A DNA stretch of 64,000 nucleotides from Chamaea fasciata. Taxonomy: Eukaryota > Chordata > Aves > Passeriformes > Sylviidae. Below, in pieces: positions 51,545 through 63,894 of this stretch. The DNA is taken from NCBI GenBank assembly GCA_029207755.1, contig JARCOQ010000003.1, forward strand, positions 98,658,646-98,722,645. The letters are read 5' to 3'. The translations under genes were made by a program, and so were the position numbers. The notes beneath the pieces are model-generated. The model saw only the letters and a program-made list of their open reading frames with translations, searched no databases and had not been told where the DNA came from. Numbering within the stretch: the first letter of the stretch is position 1; every line of letters begins with the position of its first letter.

Positions 51545-51650
51545 TTTGTTGTTGTTTGTTTGGGGCTTAGAATTAAGGTGAAGCTTTTTGGTTGGAGTTT
51601 TTCAGTTTTCAATGGGTTTTGGTTATTTGTTCGCTTGTCTGGGTTTTTTC
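51545..51650. repeat. GT-rich low-complexity tract
   Basis: TTTGTTGTTGTTTGTTTGGGG is followed by further TTTTGG and GGTTTTT words. It lies directly after the imperfect tandem duplication at 51471-51544. Confidence 0.75.
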
Positions 51651-52514
51651 ACAATCAAGATACCCTAGCAAGAACTATTATCTCAAAATGATCTTTTAAA
51701 AATATCCCTAAAGGAAATGAGATTCTGATAGATGCTGTGACAATATCCTGTATTTGAAAGAGTAGTTAATCCCTTGGAAAAGAACAGGAGCATTAAAATA
51801 ATTAGGAAGTAGCAGGCTCTCTAATTAATATCATCCCACACAGAACCCTGGAAGAGACATACAGAAAATTCTTCCCTTTCTGAAGCTGAAAAGGCCATCT
51901 TCTGCCCAGACTTGAGCAGATACAGAAAAACGCAAGAGCATGTAGTACAAAACAGCCAGATAAATATCACCAGTTCGAATTTTAAAAAAATGAACACACC
52001 CTTCAAACTGAAAAGCACAGAAAGGTATGGTAGCTCACACACAAAAGGTCATGGTTCTCCACAGAGGCAAGAGAGGCAGGCAGAAGGAAAACAGCTAGGA
52101 GTTGCAACAGTTCATAACAATGCAACCATCAGCAGGTACTCAGAATGGAAATACAAGGTCCAGCTACCAAAAGGGAATCCCGAGTATACAAAAGAACAGC
52201 AAAGTTTGGTCTGCAGGACACATCAAGTCCACAAAAGATGGGTGAAGGCTTTGAAAACATCACAGATTTAAAATCATAGCACCCTCTTCACTCAGCTTCC
52301 AATCTTCATGACATGCAAAGAAAATTCTTAAAAGTCAAATTTATGCTCAAGCTGATTGAACCAGTCAGTCCATTTCATATGCACAAGCACAGCATTAGCT
52401 TCTATTCATTAAGGGATTGAAAAAAAAAGATTAAATTAATCACATACAACCCACCATGCTCTTCCATTTTTAAGAATCAAAAGAAACCAGAAAGAGACTG
52501 AACTATGGAACAAC

Positions 52515-53485
52515 AATTCACAGCATGACAGAATGGCTTGGATCAGAAGGCACCATAAGGATCATCTAGTTCCAACCCCCCTGTCCATGGGTACTTTTCA
52601 CTAGACAAGGCTGCTCAGGGCTCCATCCAGCCTGGGCTTTTAACGCTTTTGGGGATGAGGCATCCTCAACTTTTATTGGTTCCAGGACCTCATCACCCTT
52701 ACAGGGAAGTATTTCTTTCTTATATCTAATCTAAACCTCTGCTCTTTCAGTTTAAAGCCATTCCTTCTTGTCCTATTATTACATGCCCTTGTGAATAGTC
52801 CCTCTCCTGCTCTTTTGCTGGCCCCCTTTAGGTACTAGAAGGTACTCTGAAGTCTCTCTGAAGCTTTTCCTTCTCCAGGCTAAACAGCTTCATCTCTCTC
52901 AGCCTGTCTTCCAGGAGAAATCCTCCAGCCTTCTGATCATCTTCATGGTCCTCCTCTGGACTTGCTCCAACAGTCTGATATCCTTATGTTGGGGGCCCCA
53001 GATCTGACTGCAGCACTCCAGCTAGGGTCCCACAGGAGCAGAATCAGCTCCTGGACCTGCTGGCCGTGCTTCTTGTAATGCAGCCCAGGACACAATTGGC
53101 TTTCTGGGCTGAAAGTGCACATTGCCAGCTCATGCTGAGCATCTTATCACACAACACCTGAATCCTCCTCAAGGCTACTCTCCATCTGCTCTCCACCCAG
53201 CCTGTACTTGCTTGGGATTGCCATGATGCAGGTGCATTGCCCCCTTGCATTTGTCCTTGTTAAACCTTATGGGGCTTGCAGGGGCCCACCTCTCAAGCCT
53301 GTCTAGGTCCCTCTGGACAGCACTCCTTCCCTGCAGCAGTGCTGGTTACACCACAGTTTGATTTCATTGGCAAACTTGCTGAGAGTGCACTCAATCCCTT
53401 CGCACTGGTCCCAGTACAGATCTCTGAGGGACGCCACACATAAAGGTCTCCACTAGGTCTCCACTCACCACAACTCTTTAACCTC
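52515..53485 (-). mobile_element. CR1 LINE, 3' fragment, about 970 bp
   Basis: The reverse complement of CR1 runs from GACAGAATGGCTTGGATCAGAAGG, past TTTAAAGCCATTCCTTCTTGTCCTATTA and GCAGCCCAGGACACAATTGGCTTTC, to GAGGGACGCCACACATAAAGG. A small internal deletion is likely near 53400, where the junction CCCTTCGCACTGGTCCCAGTA skips bases expected in CR1. An 11-bp tandem duplication (AGGTCTCCACT, 53444-53465) sits at its 5' end. Confidence 0.93.
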
Positions 53486-53811
53486 ATTAACACTAAAACA
53501 GAGACCTGATCTTTGGAAATCTGCAGATGTCTTCAGGTATTGCTTTATAATTAAAATTATAAAAGCAAAATCAATCAAACTAAAACCACTTCAGATACAG
53601 AAAACAGGCAAATAAATGACATGGCTAGAAATGCTTTTACAAAAGTAAATTGGGATTTTTTGAAGCTGATAGGCTTAAGTAGCTAAATAGCTTTCCTTAA
53701 AGAAAAACACCCTCATGTTTGATTTCCAGAAGAAATGTCCCTTGTACCTCAAAAACAGCCTATCTCATACAGCAGCCAGCTGCATGCTCTTACCACAAAG
53801 ACAAATGGCAT

Positions 53812-54365
53812 TTCAGGCTGCATTAGGCAAAGCATTGCCAGCAGGTCAAGGGTGGTGACCCATCTTCTCTACTGGGCACTGGGTGAGGTCACGAGGAATG
53901 TTGGGTACAGTGCTGTGTTTTCCAGTACAAGGGAGGCATGGACATACTGGAGGGAATCCAATAAAGGGCCACTGAGATAAGGGACTGGAACATTCCTCTT
54001 ATATAGAAAGGCTAAGAGAGGTGGGACTACTCAGCCTGGAGAAGACTCAGGGAGATCTGAGATCTGATCACCAATGTCTGTAAATACCTGGAGGGAGGCT
54101 ACACAGAGGATGGAGCCAGGCTCTTTTCCATGGTGCCCAGTGACAGGAGTGTACCCAGAGGCAATATGCACAAACACAGAAGGTGCTCTCCAAACAGCAG
54201 GAAACACTGGCAGAAGTTGCCTGGGGCACTGTGAACTCTCCCTCCTTAGAGATATTCAAAAACCATCTGGACATAGTTTTGGACAACTGGGTCTAGGTTG
54301 CCCTGCTTGAACAGGAAGGTGATCTCTGAGAGGTTCCTTCCAACTTCAACCAATCTCAAATTCTG
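53812..54365 (+). mobile_element. CR1 LINE, 3' fragment, about 550 bp
   Basis: It starts around GGCTGCATTAGGCAAAGCATTGCC (the reading of CR1 ORF2 G-C-I-R-Q-S-I-A-S-R-S-R) and continues through CTAAGAGAGGTGGGACTACTCAGCCTGGAGA. It ends near TTCCTTCCAACTTCAACCAATCTCAAATTCTG. It faces the minus-strand CR1 at 52515-53485 head to head, 326 nt apart. Confidence 0.93.
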
Positions 54366-56982
54366 CAAAGACTTTTCAGGCTGTTACAATTAATACGAGA
54401 GATTATGTCAGAAAATGCACATCAAAAAACCAGGACCTGCTCCTATATGAGTCAATCCCAGAACCCCAAGCTCAGAACTTTGCCATTAGAAAATAAGATG
54501 CTGACAGAGCAGACTAAGCAATCAGTTGCTGCAAGGGAAGGCTCACTGCTGAGCCTTTAACGAGAACTGTCTGGCTGAACCGAGGCTACCATCCATTTTC
54601 TCTCTCTGCCTCCTGAGATCTCTTGGCACCTAAAGCATCCACCAAGCAGCATCCATCTGGCAGGACTCCTATTCTGGAATCCCTCAGGCTCTCAGAGATA
54701 GGGTATTCTGAACTTGTCTGGAAAAATGAATCAATATTTCCATTTGCAAAAGATTCCCTTTAACAGAGAATCCTTAACTGGGCACAATGATAGTTCAAGG
54801 ATTGTCTGCTGAAGTTATCCAACTACAACGTCTGATTACTTAAGTATAAGAGAACAGGTCGGGACAACCATAAATACACAAAGTCTGCAATTCAAGTACC
54901 AGTGATTCTGTTTGTGTTGTTTGGTCTCCTCTTTCCCACTCCATCTTCTCCCAACTGCATAATGAACCACAAATTGCATGAGTTACCTGTTAATCACTTC
55001 CTACTACAGTTCTTAACACACAGAGGCAGACAGGAACAGAGCAAGAATTTTCACAGCCAAGGAGAGGAAAGGAAAGTGACCTAATACAGATTGCTCAGGT
55101 ATTATCTGTTCAGTGACTTGACCAAATGCCATTTCAAACATATGTCATCACTGTTCATGCCCTGTGGCATGAAAATTAAGGCAGTGTATACAAAACAAAC
55201 TGGTCAGTGTCACCATGTCCCTTTGTGTTTGCAGAAGATGGAGAAAAAGCACAATTAAGAAACAGAAGATATTTTGTGATTGATCACATATTTTCACACT
55301 ATGAAAGAGTAAGGAAAGAAAATCCAATATGTGATTATGAAACACTGGAAAAATACACTACGGACAAATAATGGCTTCATTTCACAACGAACACAAGCAC
55401 ACAGCAGGTCATTACCATCCTGATAATATTATTTAAACAAATGCCTCTCAGTGCTGACCTGAAGAGTAAGTTTACAAGAATTATACTGCATAAGGGATGT
55501 TCTTACATCAGGTAACACCTACAGCAGAATATTTAAAAGATTAAGAATGATTTTATTTCTTCATTGATTCTGCTCATAAACACTTGATGCTTGTAAGGAA
55601 CTGATGTATTAGCAAACATTGGCATTGATTCTACCATTGCCCATTTTACGAATTTCAGAAAGCATCCCTTACCTAATTCCATTATTATTAACTGCTAAAA
55701 CATATGGGATTTACTACTTCCAGCAAAAGAATTTCTTCTACCATAAGAACTGGACAGGGACGACATCTGATATTTGTGTGTTTGAGTTTATGTTGAACCT
55801 TCTATTTCAACTCTCATGCATAAGAGAATGATGTTTAAGAGCAGAAATCATTTCATACTCCTGAGGTAACTGCACTTCTGCACTGCAAAGGGAATACTTT
55901 TGCAGGGCCTTTGAAAAATGCACTGAGTAGTTATATGAGTAGCCAAACATAGCTGGCACAACAAACCAAACATTCTGTTTCTGGATGTCTTAGGCTCCTT
56001 TATTTAGACCCTTCTTCTATTTATACAGATTGTTTCACATATACTAATTGCTCAAACAGGAAGTATGGAAAAACACCAGAGAAACTAACCAGCCTCCAAA
56101 GCCACATACTTTACATCAAACCAACATCAGAATAAAGATTTATGTTAGAACACTTTTCAGAAGCGACTCATGAATCAAGTTTTGTTCTCACATCCAAATG
56201 CCTTAGTTTTTCCAGTGTGAAGATACCCTATCTGGACACAGATGCTGACACTTCAGACATTTATAAAAAACACAGCAAAAGTTGTTATTCTGCTCTCCAG
56301 CAGCTAGGATTGATGAAGCCATTGGCTTCTGATTGCAGCTCTGAGAGAGGCTTGGTAGTAAGGTCACACACCATTCTGGAAAGGTACCTCAGGCACAGTA
56401 ATTGAATATAACAACATATGGCCACAAAGACCAAATTTTAATTTTGTTATCACATAAAATGGTAAGAACTTACTGTGGGGACAACTCTTAAGTAATCACA
56501 ATCACACTGCTTACACAGATTTCTGAAGACAACCTTTAGCAAACCTACTGCAGTCAGGACAACTGAAAACCAACACCACCAAGACTACAGTTTTATATGA
56601 ACATCTCTCTGCAGAAGAATGTACCTACAGCATGTACCAGTCAGTTTTTCAGAGCACCATGGTCATGCAGAGAACGAGATCCAGAGGAGCCTAGACTCTT
56701 GTTTCATTACAGCTGGAGACAAGTGGATACTGCTGATCAATGAGACCTCCTATCTTGTAGGGGGAAAAAAATAGATGGTTTTATAGGTTTTTCTTTTTTT
56801 ATAACACATTTACCAAGTTTTAGTTGACATCTGTACATCTTACGTAGGGAAATGGTAAAATCTTACTATTTAATCTCACTGTATGCATACCACTTAATTT
56901 ATACCTCACAAGATATCCTTAAAGTATTCAAGAAATTAATATTATTTAAAGACAAAAAGCTTTTTACAGAAACAAGGATACC

Positions 56983-57012
56983 TACCACTAAAAACAGTAC
57001 CACTAAAAACAG
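56983..57012. repeat. Perfect 15-bp tandem duplication
   Basis: TACCACTAAAAACAG is present at 56983-56997 and again at 56998-57012. Confidence 0.95.
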
Positions 57013-57849
57013 TATCAAAGCCAGAAGACAGTGATTAGGCACATGGATGATGACAGCATATATTAAACGTGGTATCACAAATGGAAACTATGGTGGAGGG
57101 AAGCAAAAGAGAAAACCCCAACGAGCTGAAAAGCCTGACACTTATCAAAGAGTTTCCAGGATATAAGATTTAAAACAGACACTCCTAGAAAAAGCAGAAT
57201 ACCAAGAAAAAGAAAGCTACCCATGTGACTCTTGGTTAAAATGGTGCATTACTTGTATGCATTGTGCATTTCCATGTGGTAAGATCTATTAATAAAACAG
57301 ATTATTCACTCTTTAAGTAATCATACACCAAATTACCCAGAGCTTCCTTTTGCAAGCCTACTGACTTCACAGTTCCTGTTGTGCCTGTGATGAGTAATGA
57401 CTGCAAGAACTACTTAGCACTTGGCTACACTAAGTATTTTTTATTTCAGTATTATCCGGTTTTGAAGATAAACTCCATGCTACATTGTCTAAGGTACTTG
57501 TATCTTCTTACCAGATGTAAACACACAACAAACCTGTTAAAATACCACATACCTAAAACTTCCCAGAAAACAGAACGCCAAAAGTTCAGATTTAAGATAG
57601 GTACTGTAAACTGTACAGGAAATTTAAACCATACTGTGATTTCTATCTTTTGTTCTCCCACTTCTCTTCCAACATAATTCAATGCAACTTTTAAACAGAA
57701 AGTTTGAAACTTACTGCTCTAAAACGCTAAGCTTCTCAACTAAAAACAATGCCAACCAATACATAAAATTGCTTTCAGGAGGGCTATGTGCAAGAAATCC
57801 AATTTGCCCATAATGAAGAGGGTACAAGTAAATCAATTGTATACCTTCT

Positions 57850-58270
57850 CATAGCATCACAGAATACAGCAAGTTGAAAGGGATCCACAAGGATCACAGA
57901 GTCTAACTCCAGTTCCTGCACAGCACCATCCCCAAGAGTCACACCATGTGCCCAAGAGCATTGTCCAAATGCTTCTTGAGCTCTGTCTGGTACTGTGACC
58001 AATTCCCTGGGGAGCCTGTTCCAGTATCCAAACACCCTCTGGGTGAAGAACCTTTTCCTAATATCCAACCTAAACCTCCCTGACACAACTTGAGGCCATT
58101 CTCTCAGGTCCTATCACTGGTCACCACAGAGAAGAGATGAGTGTCGCTTCCCCTCACAAGGAAGTTTTAACTGCAGTGAGGTCTCCCCTCAGTCACCCCC
58201 AGGCTGAACAGACCAAGTAACCTCAGCCACTCCCCATACAGCTTCTCCTCAAGATCCCTCACCATCTTTG
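57850..58270 (-). mobile_element. CR1 LINE, 3' fragment, about 420 bp
   Basis: The reverse complement of the CR1 3' UTR and ORF2 end runs from AGCATCACAGAATACAGCAAGTTGAAAGG, via CCTGTTCCAGTATCCAAACACCCTCTGGGTGAAGAACC, to CAGGCTGAACAGACC. It is truncated just past the end of the coding part. Confidence 0.92.
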
Positions 58271-58859
58271 TCAAGAAAGAAGGGATTTGTTGGTTGAAAA
58301 CTGGAAGAACATTGGTCTTCAAACATAACTGAAAAGTTAATTCAAAGTAAAACCACCTTGCAGTGTCAAATACTCCCTGTGACATTTCTTCATTACTCAG
58401 CCTGGCTTCCACCTGTTTCTACTGACGTAAAGACAAAAGACTTCTGTACTTTTTCTTGGCACAGTCTTTGTTTTATGTGTTTTGCCTTCACCCCTCTTTT
58501 TATTATTGATGCTACTACCTCTTATAAAAAAGGAAAGACAGACATGCTACTACTTGTTGCCTAACATGGTCTCCTCCTATCAAATTAACTGTCCCAAGTA
58601 CAGCTGGTTTATTTCACTTTAAATTGAAATAAGCCTGATCAATTTAAGTTAACAGCAAATCTGGACAATTACAGGGTGAGGGAAAATTAAAGCATAAAAA
58701 GCTTTTGTGCAAGCTCAGATCAGATGAGAAAATCAAGCTACATGAAGTCACGTCAAATAAATCTTATGCAATTTTAAGCTATAAGAGACATTGAAGCAAG
58801 ACACCAAAAGGAAATGGCTAGTATGCTTATGACAACTGGAACTATTCAGGATCATGACA

Positions 58860-58978
58860 GTACTAAGGAAGATTTGGGTTTCGCAGAGCAATCTGCTCTA
58901 GATGATCCCGCTTTGAACAGGCAGAGTGGGAATTAGAAACACTTCCCTCCACAGCTATTCCATGATTCTGTGATCTTG
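58860..58978 (+). mobile_element. CR1 LINE, 3'-end fragment
   Basis: CTGCTCTAGATGATCCCGCTTTGAACAGG and the tail AGCTATTCCATGATTCTGTGATC are the CR1 3' end in plus orientation. The left limit is approximate. Confidence 0.78.
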
Positions 58979-60484
58979 TCTTTAACTTCCAGTAAAGACA
59001 CTTGATCTGCAAAACTGATCAGCTTTAAAAGCTCTAAGAAACTTAAAATCTTTAATTGAGACACTGGATTTTAAAATTAAGATGTTTGTATTTTTTAAAT
59101 CACAATGCTTTTTATTTATATCCACCCTCCCTTACAGGGAAAAAAAAAACAAACCCACAAACAGAATTTTTATGGTTTGCAGTGCATTGGTATCAAGGGT
59201 CATGATCTTTTAGCTCCAACCCAGACAGTTCATACACCATCACTTGCAGGCAAAACTGACTTGCCTAACTTACAGCCAGCAGTTTCATTAAGAACAATGT
59301 AATTACTGTTTGCTGAGCTTGTCATATTTAGTCAAGTGAAATTCATCTCAAATGCAAGAAATTTCACCAAAGAATAAAAACATGGATAATTATGCTCTTA
59401 GAAAAGAAAATTTACTGTAATACATGGTACCCTTGCACATAATCTCTCTAACCCAAACACCACTGGCTCGATTCAGTCAATGCCATGCAACCAGAATTTT
59501 TAATCAACTCTTATTAGCAACTGTCTTCGCCAGGAGCTGAAGAAGAACATAGCTTTCACTGAACTCTTCTAGGTACAATTTATTCTGCCACTTCATTTTG
59601 TAGGGAGGCTGATTTATTTGACATCAATAGTTTGTTGAGGTAATAAACCATGCAGCAATGATAGCATGACTCAGAGCTCATTTGCTAGCAGTCAAGTTGC
59701 TTGGCAGCATGACAGGCAGAGTAATGTGCCTTGAAGAGGTATCTGTACAGATGCTACAGTTATTACCAAACAAATACAGAGCCCCAAAACATGACTTTAT
59801 CAACTTTTTGACTGACCGATTGTGCTCAACTTCACTTTGAGCAAAAAGATTTAAAAAAGAAAAAAAATCTATATACAAGCCAAAAAGCTACTCCCTCCCA
59901 ACAGATTTCCAACACACCCAGGCAATTTTACACTACTGCTTCCTTCCAAGATAGGGTTGTCCTCTACATGCTTGCAGAAACCAAACACGAAGCGTAGGAA
60001 GTAAGAGAACTCTCCTTCAGGTAAACATCAATACTCAATAAAGAACAGCTACTTCCTACAAAAGAAGTCCAAATTTTTTTCACTTTAGTTTTCAAGTGTG
60101 ATAAAAGAGGTTTTATATGCTAATGGCATTATTTAAAAACTCTGTTCTTCTGAGAACTATGTTCTTTAGAGTAACATCAGCAATCAAGTGTAAAGTAAAA
60201 TTTTAAAAAGGGAGGTGGGTTTTTTAAAAAAAAGACTGATTTAGACTAATCTCTCTGGAAATACAAAGTACAGAATCAGATTTTTTTCTAGTTGCATTAA
60301 GGCAGCATGTGTCTTTTTTGTACCAAACCAACTGAGAAGGCTAAAAGACTTTTAAAAAGCCCATGCGTTATCTTTTTCAGCCTCTCTACTTCAGTATCAA
60401 CCTTTATAAACCTGCAGACACTAGATGATTCCTATCCTTCTTTCTCCCTACACCTCCACAGGGACACTACCTCCACCACCCCTC

Positions 60485-60510
60485 AAGATTAAATAAATGT
60501 ATTTAATCTT
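60485..60510. repeat. Perfect 11-bp inverted repeat with 4-nt loop
   Basis: AAGATTAAATA at 60485-60495 pairs with TATTTAATCTT at 60500-60510 around AATG. The stem is AT-rich and could be chance in this composition. Confidence 0.85.
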
Positions 60511-63500
60511 TATTTTAAAGTACAGCAAAAAGTGATAGGCACTACAGGTACGAAAAATTCCTGTAACTACAAAATGCATGCTCATTAAAGGCCTTTCCAT
60601 TCAAACATTCCAATTCTAGGAAGGATAATATATCAAGTTATTTTTCAATTTATACAGTCATTGTTTTAAGTCATGCATTGAGCTCTATTCAGGTTCAGTC
60701 AGGAGTGTCAAAGGAAGTTATCAAAGTAGATGAACTTGTAATAGCTACTTAGAGCAAATACTTTTAGAAGAAATTCACAAGGATTACTAGGAAATTCCTT
60801 CACAGCTGTTAACTTCAACAAGTGCTTACATCTCAAGTAATTGAAGACAGACATCCATTTACATGGTTATTTTTGTAATCATCAACTCTCCAGCATACAG
60901 AGAATCACTGTCCGGTGCTAGTCAGTGTTTCCGTTCACAATCTTCAGAATACAAGTCTGATTTCTAGGTAAGCATCAGAAAAATCATGACATTCAGCATT
61001 AATAAACACCTGACTGACAAATTAAGTGCCACAATTAACATGCCAAGGGAATTAGATTACTCAGATGGTTAAGACTTACTTGGCTCTAATCTGAAATTTT
61101 AAAGATAAAACCATCAAATCTCCTCCACATCTCCCATAGTTTGTCAGCCTCACAGTAAGGAGTGAAGGCAAAGGGGAGCCTTTCCCTCAGTCCTGGCTCT
61201 ATCTTGGAGCACAAGGGAACTTATTGAGGAATAACATTCCTAAATCCCAGGGAAAGGTAGATCAGGAAGCACCTCCACAGATACTAGACCAGTTACAACC
61301 AAAGTTTGTTTACTCAAATTCAAATATCTCTTTATATTATCATGCTCAAACAGCTCACATACATGGGCATGGGAACAGTACAAAGGACTGTACATCCAAC
61401 AGAACGAAACAGAACCACAGAATAGCAGACATAACAGCTACCATGAAAGGTAAAAGTGCTTTGGAGGATGCAAAAGTTTATCAAAAACATCTTCTTGCTT
61501 CAGAGGGTAAGGAAGCCTGTGTAACCAGTGCACAGCAACTGAACCAATAGCATTTTTAAAAATTTAATTATTGTTTAAGCAATTTTTAGAGAGCCTGGAG
61601 AGAGTGAGGAGCTACATTAGCAGGTAGGAATAACAGGAAGGAAAGGAAAAATGTTTTTCCTATCTGTACACACATGAAATCTACAGGACAGCTAGCAGGG
61701 CAGGGAAAAGAAGGAAACTTAGGTTAATGAGTGAATTTAGATAATAGACAAAAATATTTTCTACAATACACAAGTGCTTTTCCAATACAAAATCCACTTG
61801 GATCCATATTTACATCATATATAGGTATTTGAAGTTTGACTCCAAGGTTAAGATGCCCATGGAACAATGCAGGTAACCTGTAACTAGGATTGCCAGACAA
61901 TGGGTCCCTCTACAATACAGAAAGTAAATTCCAAACCCGGGGCTATGCCAGTATACACAAGCACTATGATTAGTTGTACATAAGACACACATACCCACTA
62001 AAACATTGATATCCTCCAGTCCTGAGGCCAGCTGGTACCAGCTGCACTCTACTGTACAGCACTTAACCTTCAATCTCCCCTGGGCTCCATGAGACACATT
62101 TATACCCTGAAGACAAACACTTAGGTGGGGAGAGGAGTAATTCACATTAGTTTCTATTCAGACTGCCAAACAGAAAGCTGTAAGTGGCATTTTCCTGACA
62201 AAAAATTAAGTGTACCTGGTGCATTCCTTAGTTAAAGGTACAGGTATCATTGCTTCTGGGATACTCCAGCAGTGGAGGGAGAAAACCTTGTGTAGTCTTG
62301 CCTGTATCACCTACTACAAGTGGCTCCTCCAGCTTCCCATACAGCAGCCACAAATTGTTCAAAATTTAAAATAACAAATGACTGTTACATTTTTTTCTTC
62401 CACTGCAAAAAAGAGTTTTTTAGTTTTATCCAATGGCAGGCTAATTCATATGGTGACAAGGCAACATAGGCTCTGTAATAAATCTACGTTTCCCCTCCCA
62501 GCTGCACAGTAACAGCTGTGTATAACACAGCCAACATCTCAGTAGATCTGGCCATGCAGTTAAACCAGCTGGTATGAATTATGAGGATCAGGAATTAGTG
62601 TTGCCTTGCCACAGTGCAGGAAATCTGCCTACCTGTCTCATGCTATTAGGAATGTAAACCGCTGCTGGATTTCCATTTCCAACTTGTTTCGATAAAGACC
62701 AAAGTGTTCCTGACTGGTACCTTCCTTCACTGCATTTAACCACATTAATAATTTCTTTTAGAATATCAAGTAACGTAAGTAATATCTTACAATGTTGAAT
62801 GTCTAAAGAGAAATTTACATGAACAAGTTGCTTTACAACAACCTGTAACCAAAGAAATATGTGTCTATAAACCAGCTATCCAACCAAATGAGGTTCTCTC
62901 ACAACCACAGAAGTTTGAATACATGAGGATTTGAAGCAAATCCTGAAGATAAGAGCCTAATATGGGATATTTCAAAAGATAAAATTACATTCACTATCAC
63001 AGTACAATTGAGCAAAATATTCTAACAGGCAGGAGGATCACAAAGTAAGGCAGCCCTGGCTTTCTGCTTTCTGTGTAAAGCAATTTTCCCCTTTGTTTCT
63101 TTTACCAGCATCTTTTCTAATAGCCTCACATACTTCAGGAACCTATTCAAGCAAGGATTTGCTATTTTTCTAAACATTTATGCAGGAATTAACACAGTAG
63201 GAACCTAATTTGTTGCTCGTCTTTAGGCTAGTGGAATAGTAAAACATATGCATACAGCAATAAAACAAATCTCTTCCCTGTTTCTAAGAATGACTGAAAA
63301 AGAAAAATCAGTGTTATTCTATATGGATTAGGATACCACGAATATAATCAAGCATTCAAACTTAAAATAATGTTGTATGTGTTTTATAAATGTATTCTTA
63401 ACCTAAGACAGCATTCCTACTGATATCAAAATAAAAAGGAATTATAAACACTTAGTACCTAGAGAAATTTCTCACACAAACTGTCTTCCATTCAGACATC

Positions 63501-63785
63501 TTCCTTCTATCATCTTCAATCAACTAGCATTGGCTGTTTTCAAATTACATTTGTCTTTTGTCAACACCCAGAAACACTTAGGATTAAGCAATGATGAAAA
63601 AATAAGAATATGCAGAACACAAGAGATGTCTCAGTGGAGTATTATTTTAATGAGCTTTAGTTATTTCAAAAAGTTGGCAAAAATTCTCAGATGAGCCATC
63701 TTCCCTCCTGAAAATAAAACCATGGTTAGAGAATTCAAATACTGAAATGTTATGATACAACTAGAATTATGGTATATATATGTAC

Positions 63786-63838
63786 CATTACAAAAAAAAC
63801 AAAACAAAAAAAAAAAACAACAACCAAAACAAACACCT
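63786..63838. repeat. A/C-rich low-complexity tract
   Basis: CAAAAAA/ACAAC words occupy this stretch, 57 bases on the intron side of the exon at 63895-63972 (downstream of its donor on the minus strand). Confidence 0.85.
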
Positions 63839-63894
63839 AAACAGTAGCATTCTTGTAAAAGCAAAAGAAAATAAATTTTAGAATGGAAACTTAC

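Larger units (their letters stand above)
27356..63894 (-). other. MBOAT2: 36.5-kb intron of MBOAT2
   Basis: This is by far the largest intron here, bounded by a GTAAGT donor at the high-coordinate end and a TTTTCAG acceptor at 27356-27357 and above. It holds most recognisable mobile elements of the window (listed separately). Stretches where I see no gene and only unique AT-rich sequence or simple repeats are: 27356-28724, 28909-30907, 31484-38460, 41011-42011, 42456-43599, 43731-46754, 47357-48021, 48467-52514, 53486-53811, 54366-57849, 58271-58859 and 58979-63894. Open frames of 60-130 codons occur on both strands but none resembles a known protein apart from CR1-derived frames. Confidence 0.9.

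Noticed and set aside
61810..62145. Minus-strand 111-codon open frame, Cys-rich
   Set aside because: No domain or splice context was recognised. It may be part of an old unrecognised repeat; not supported as a gene.
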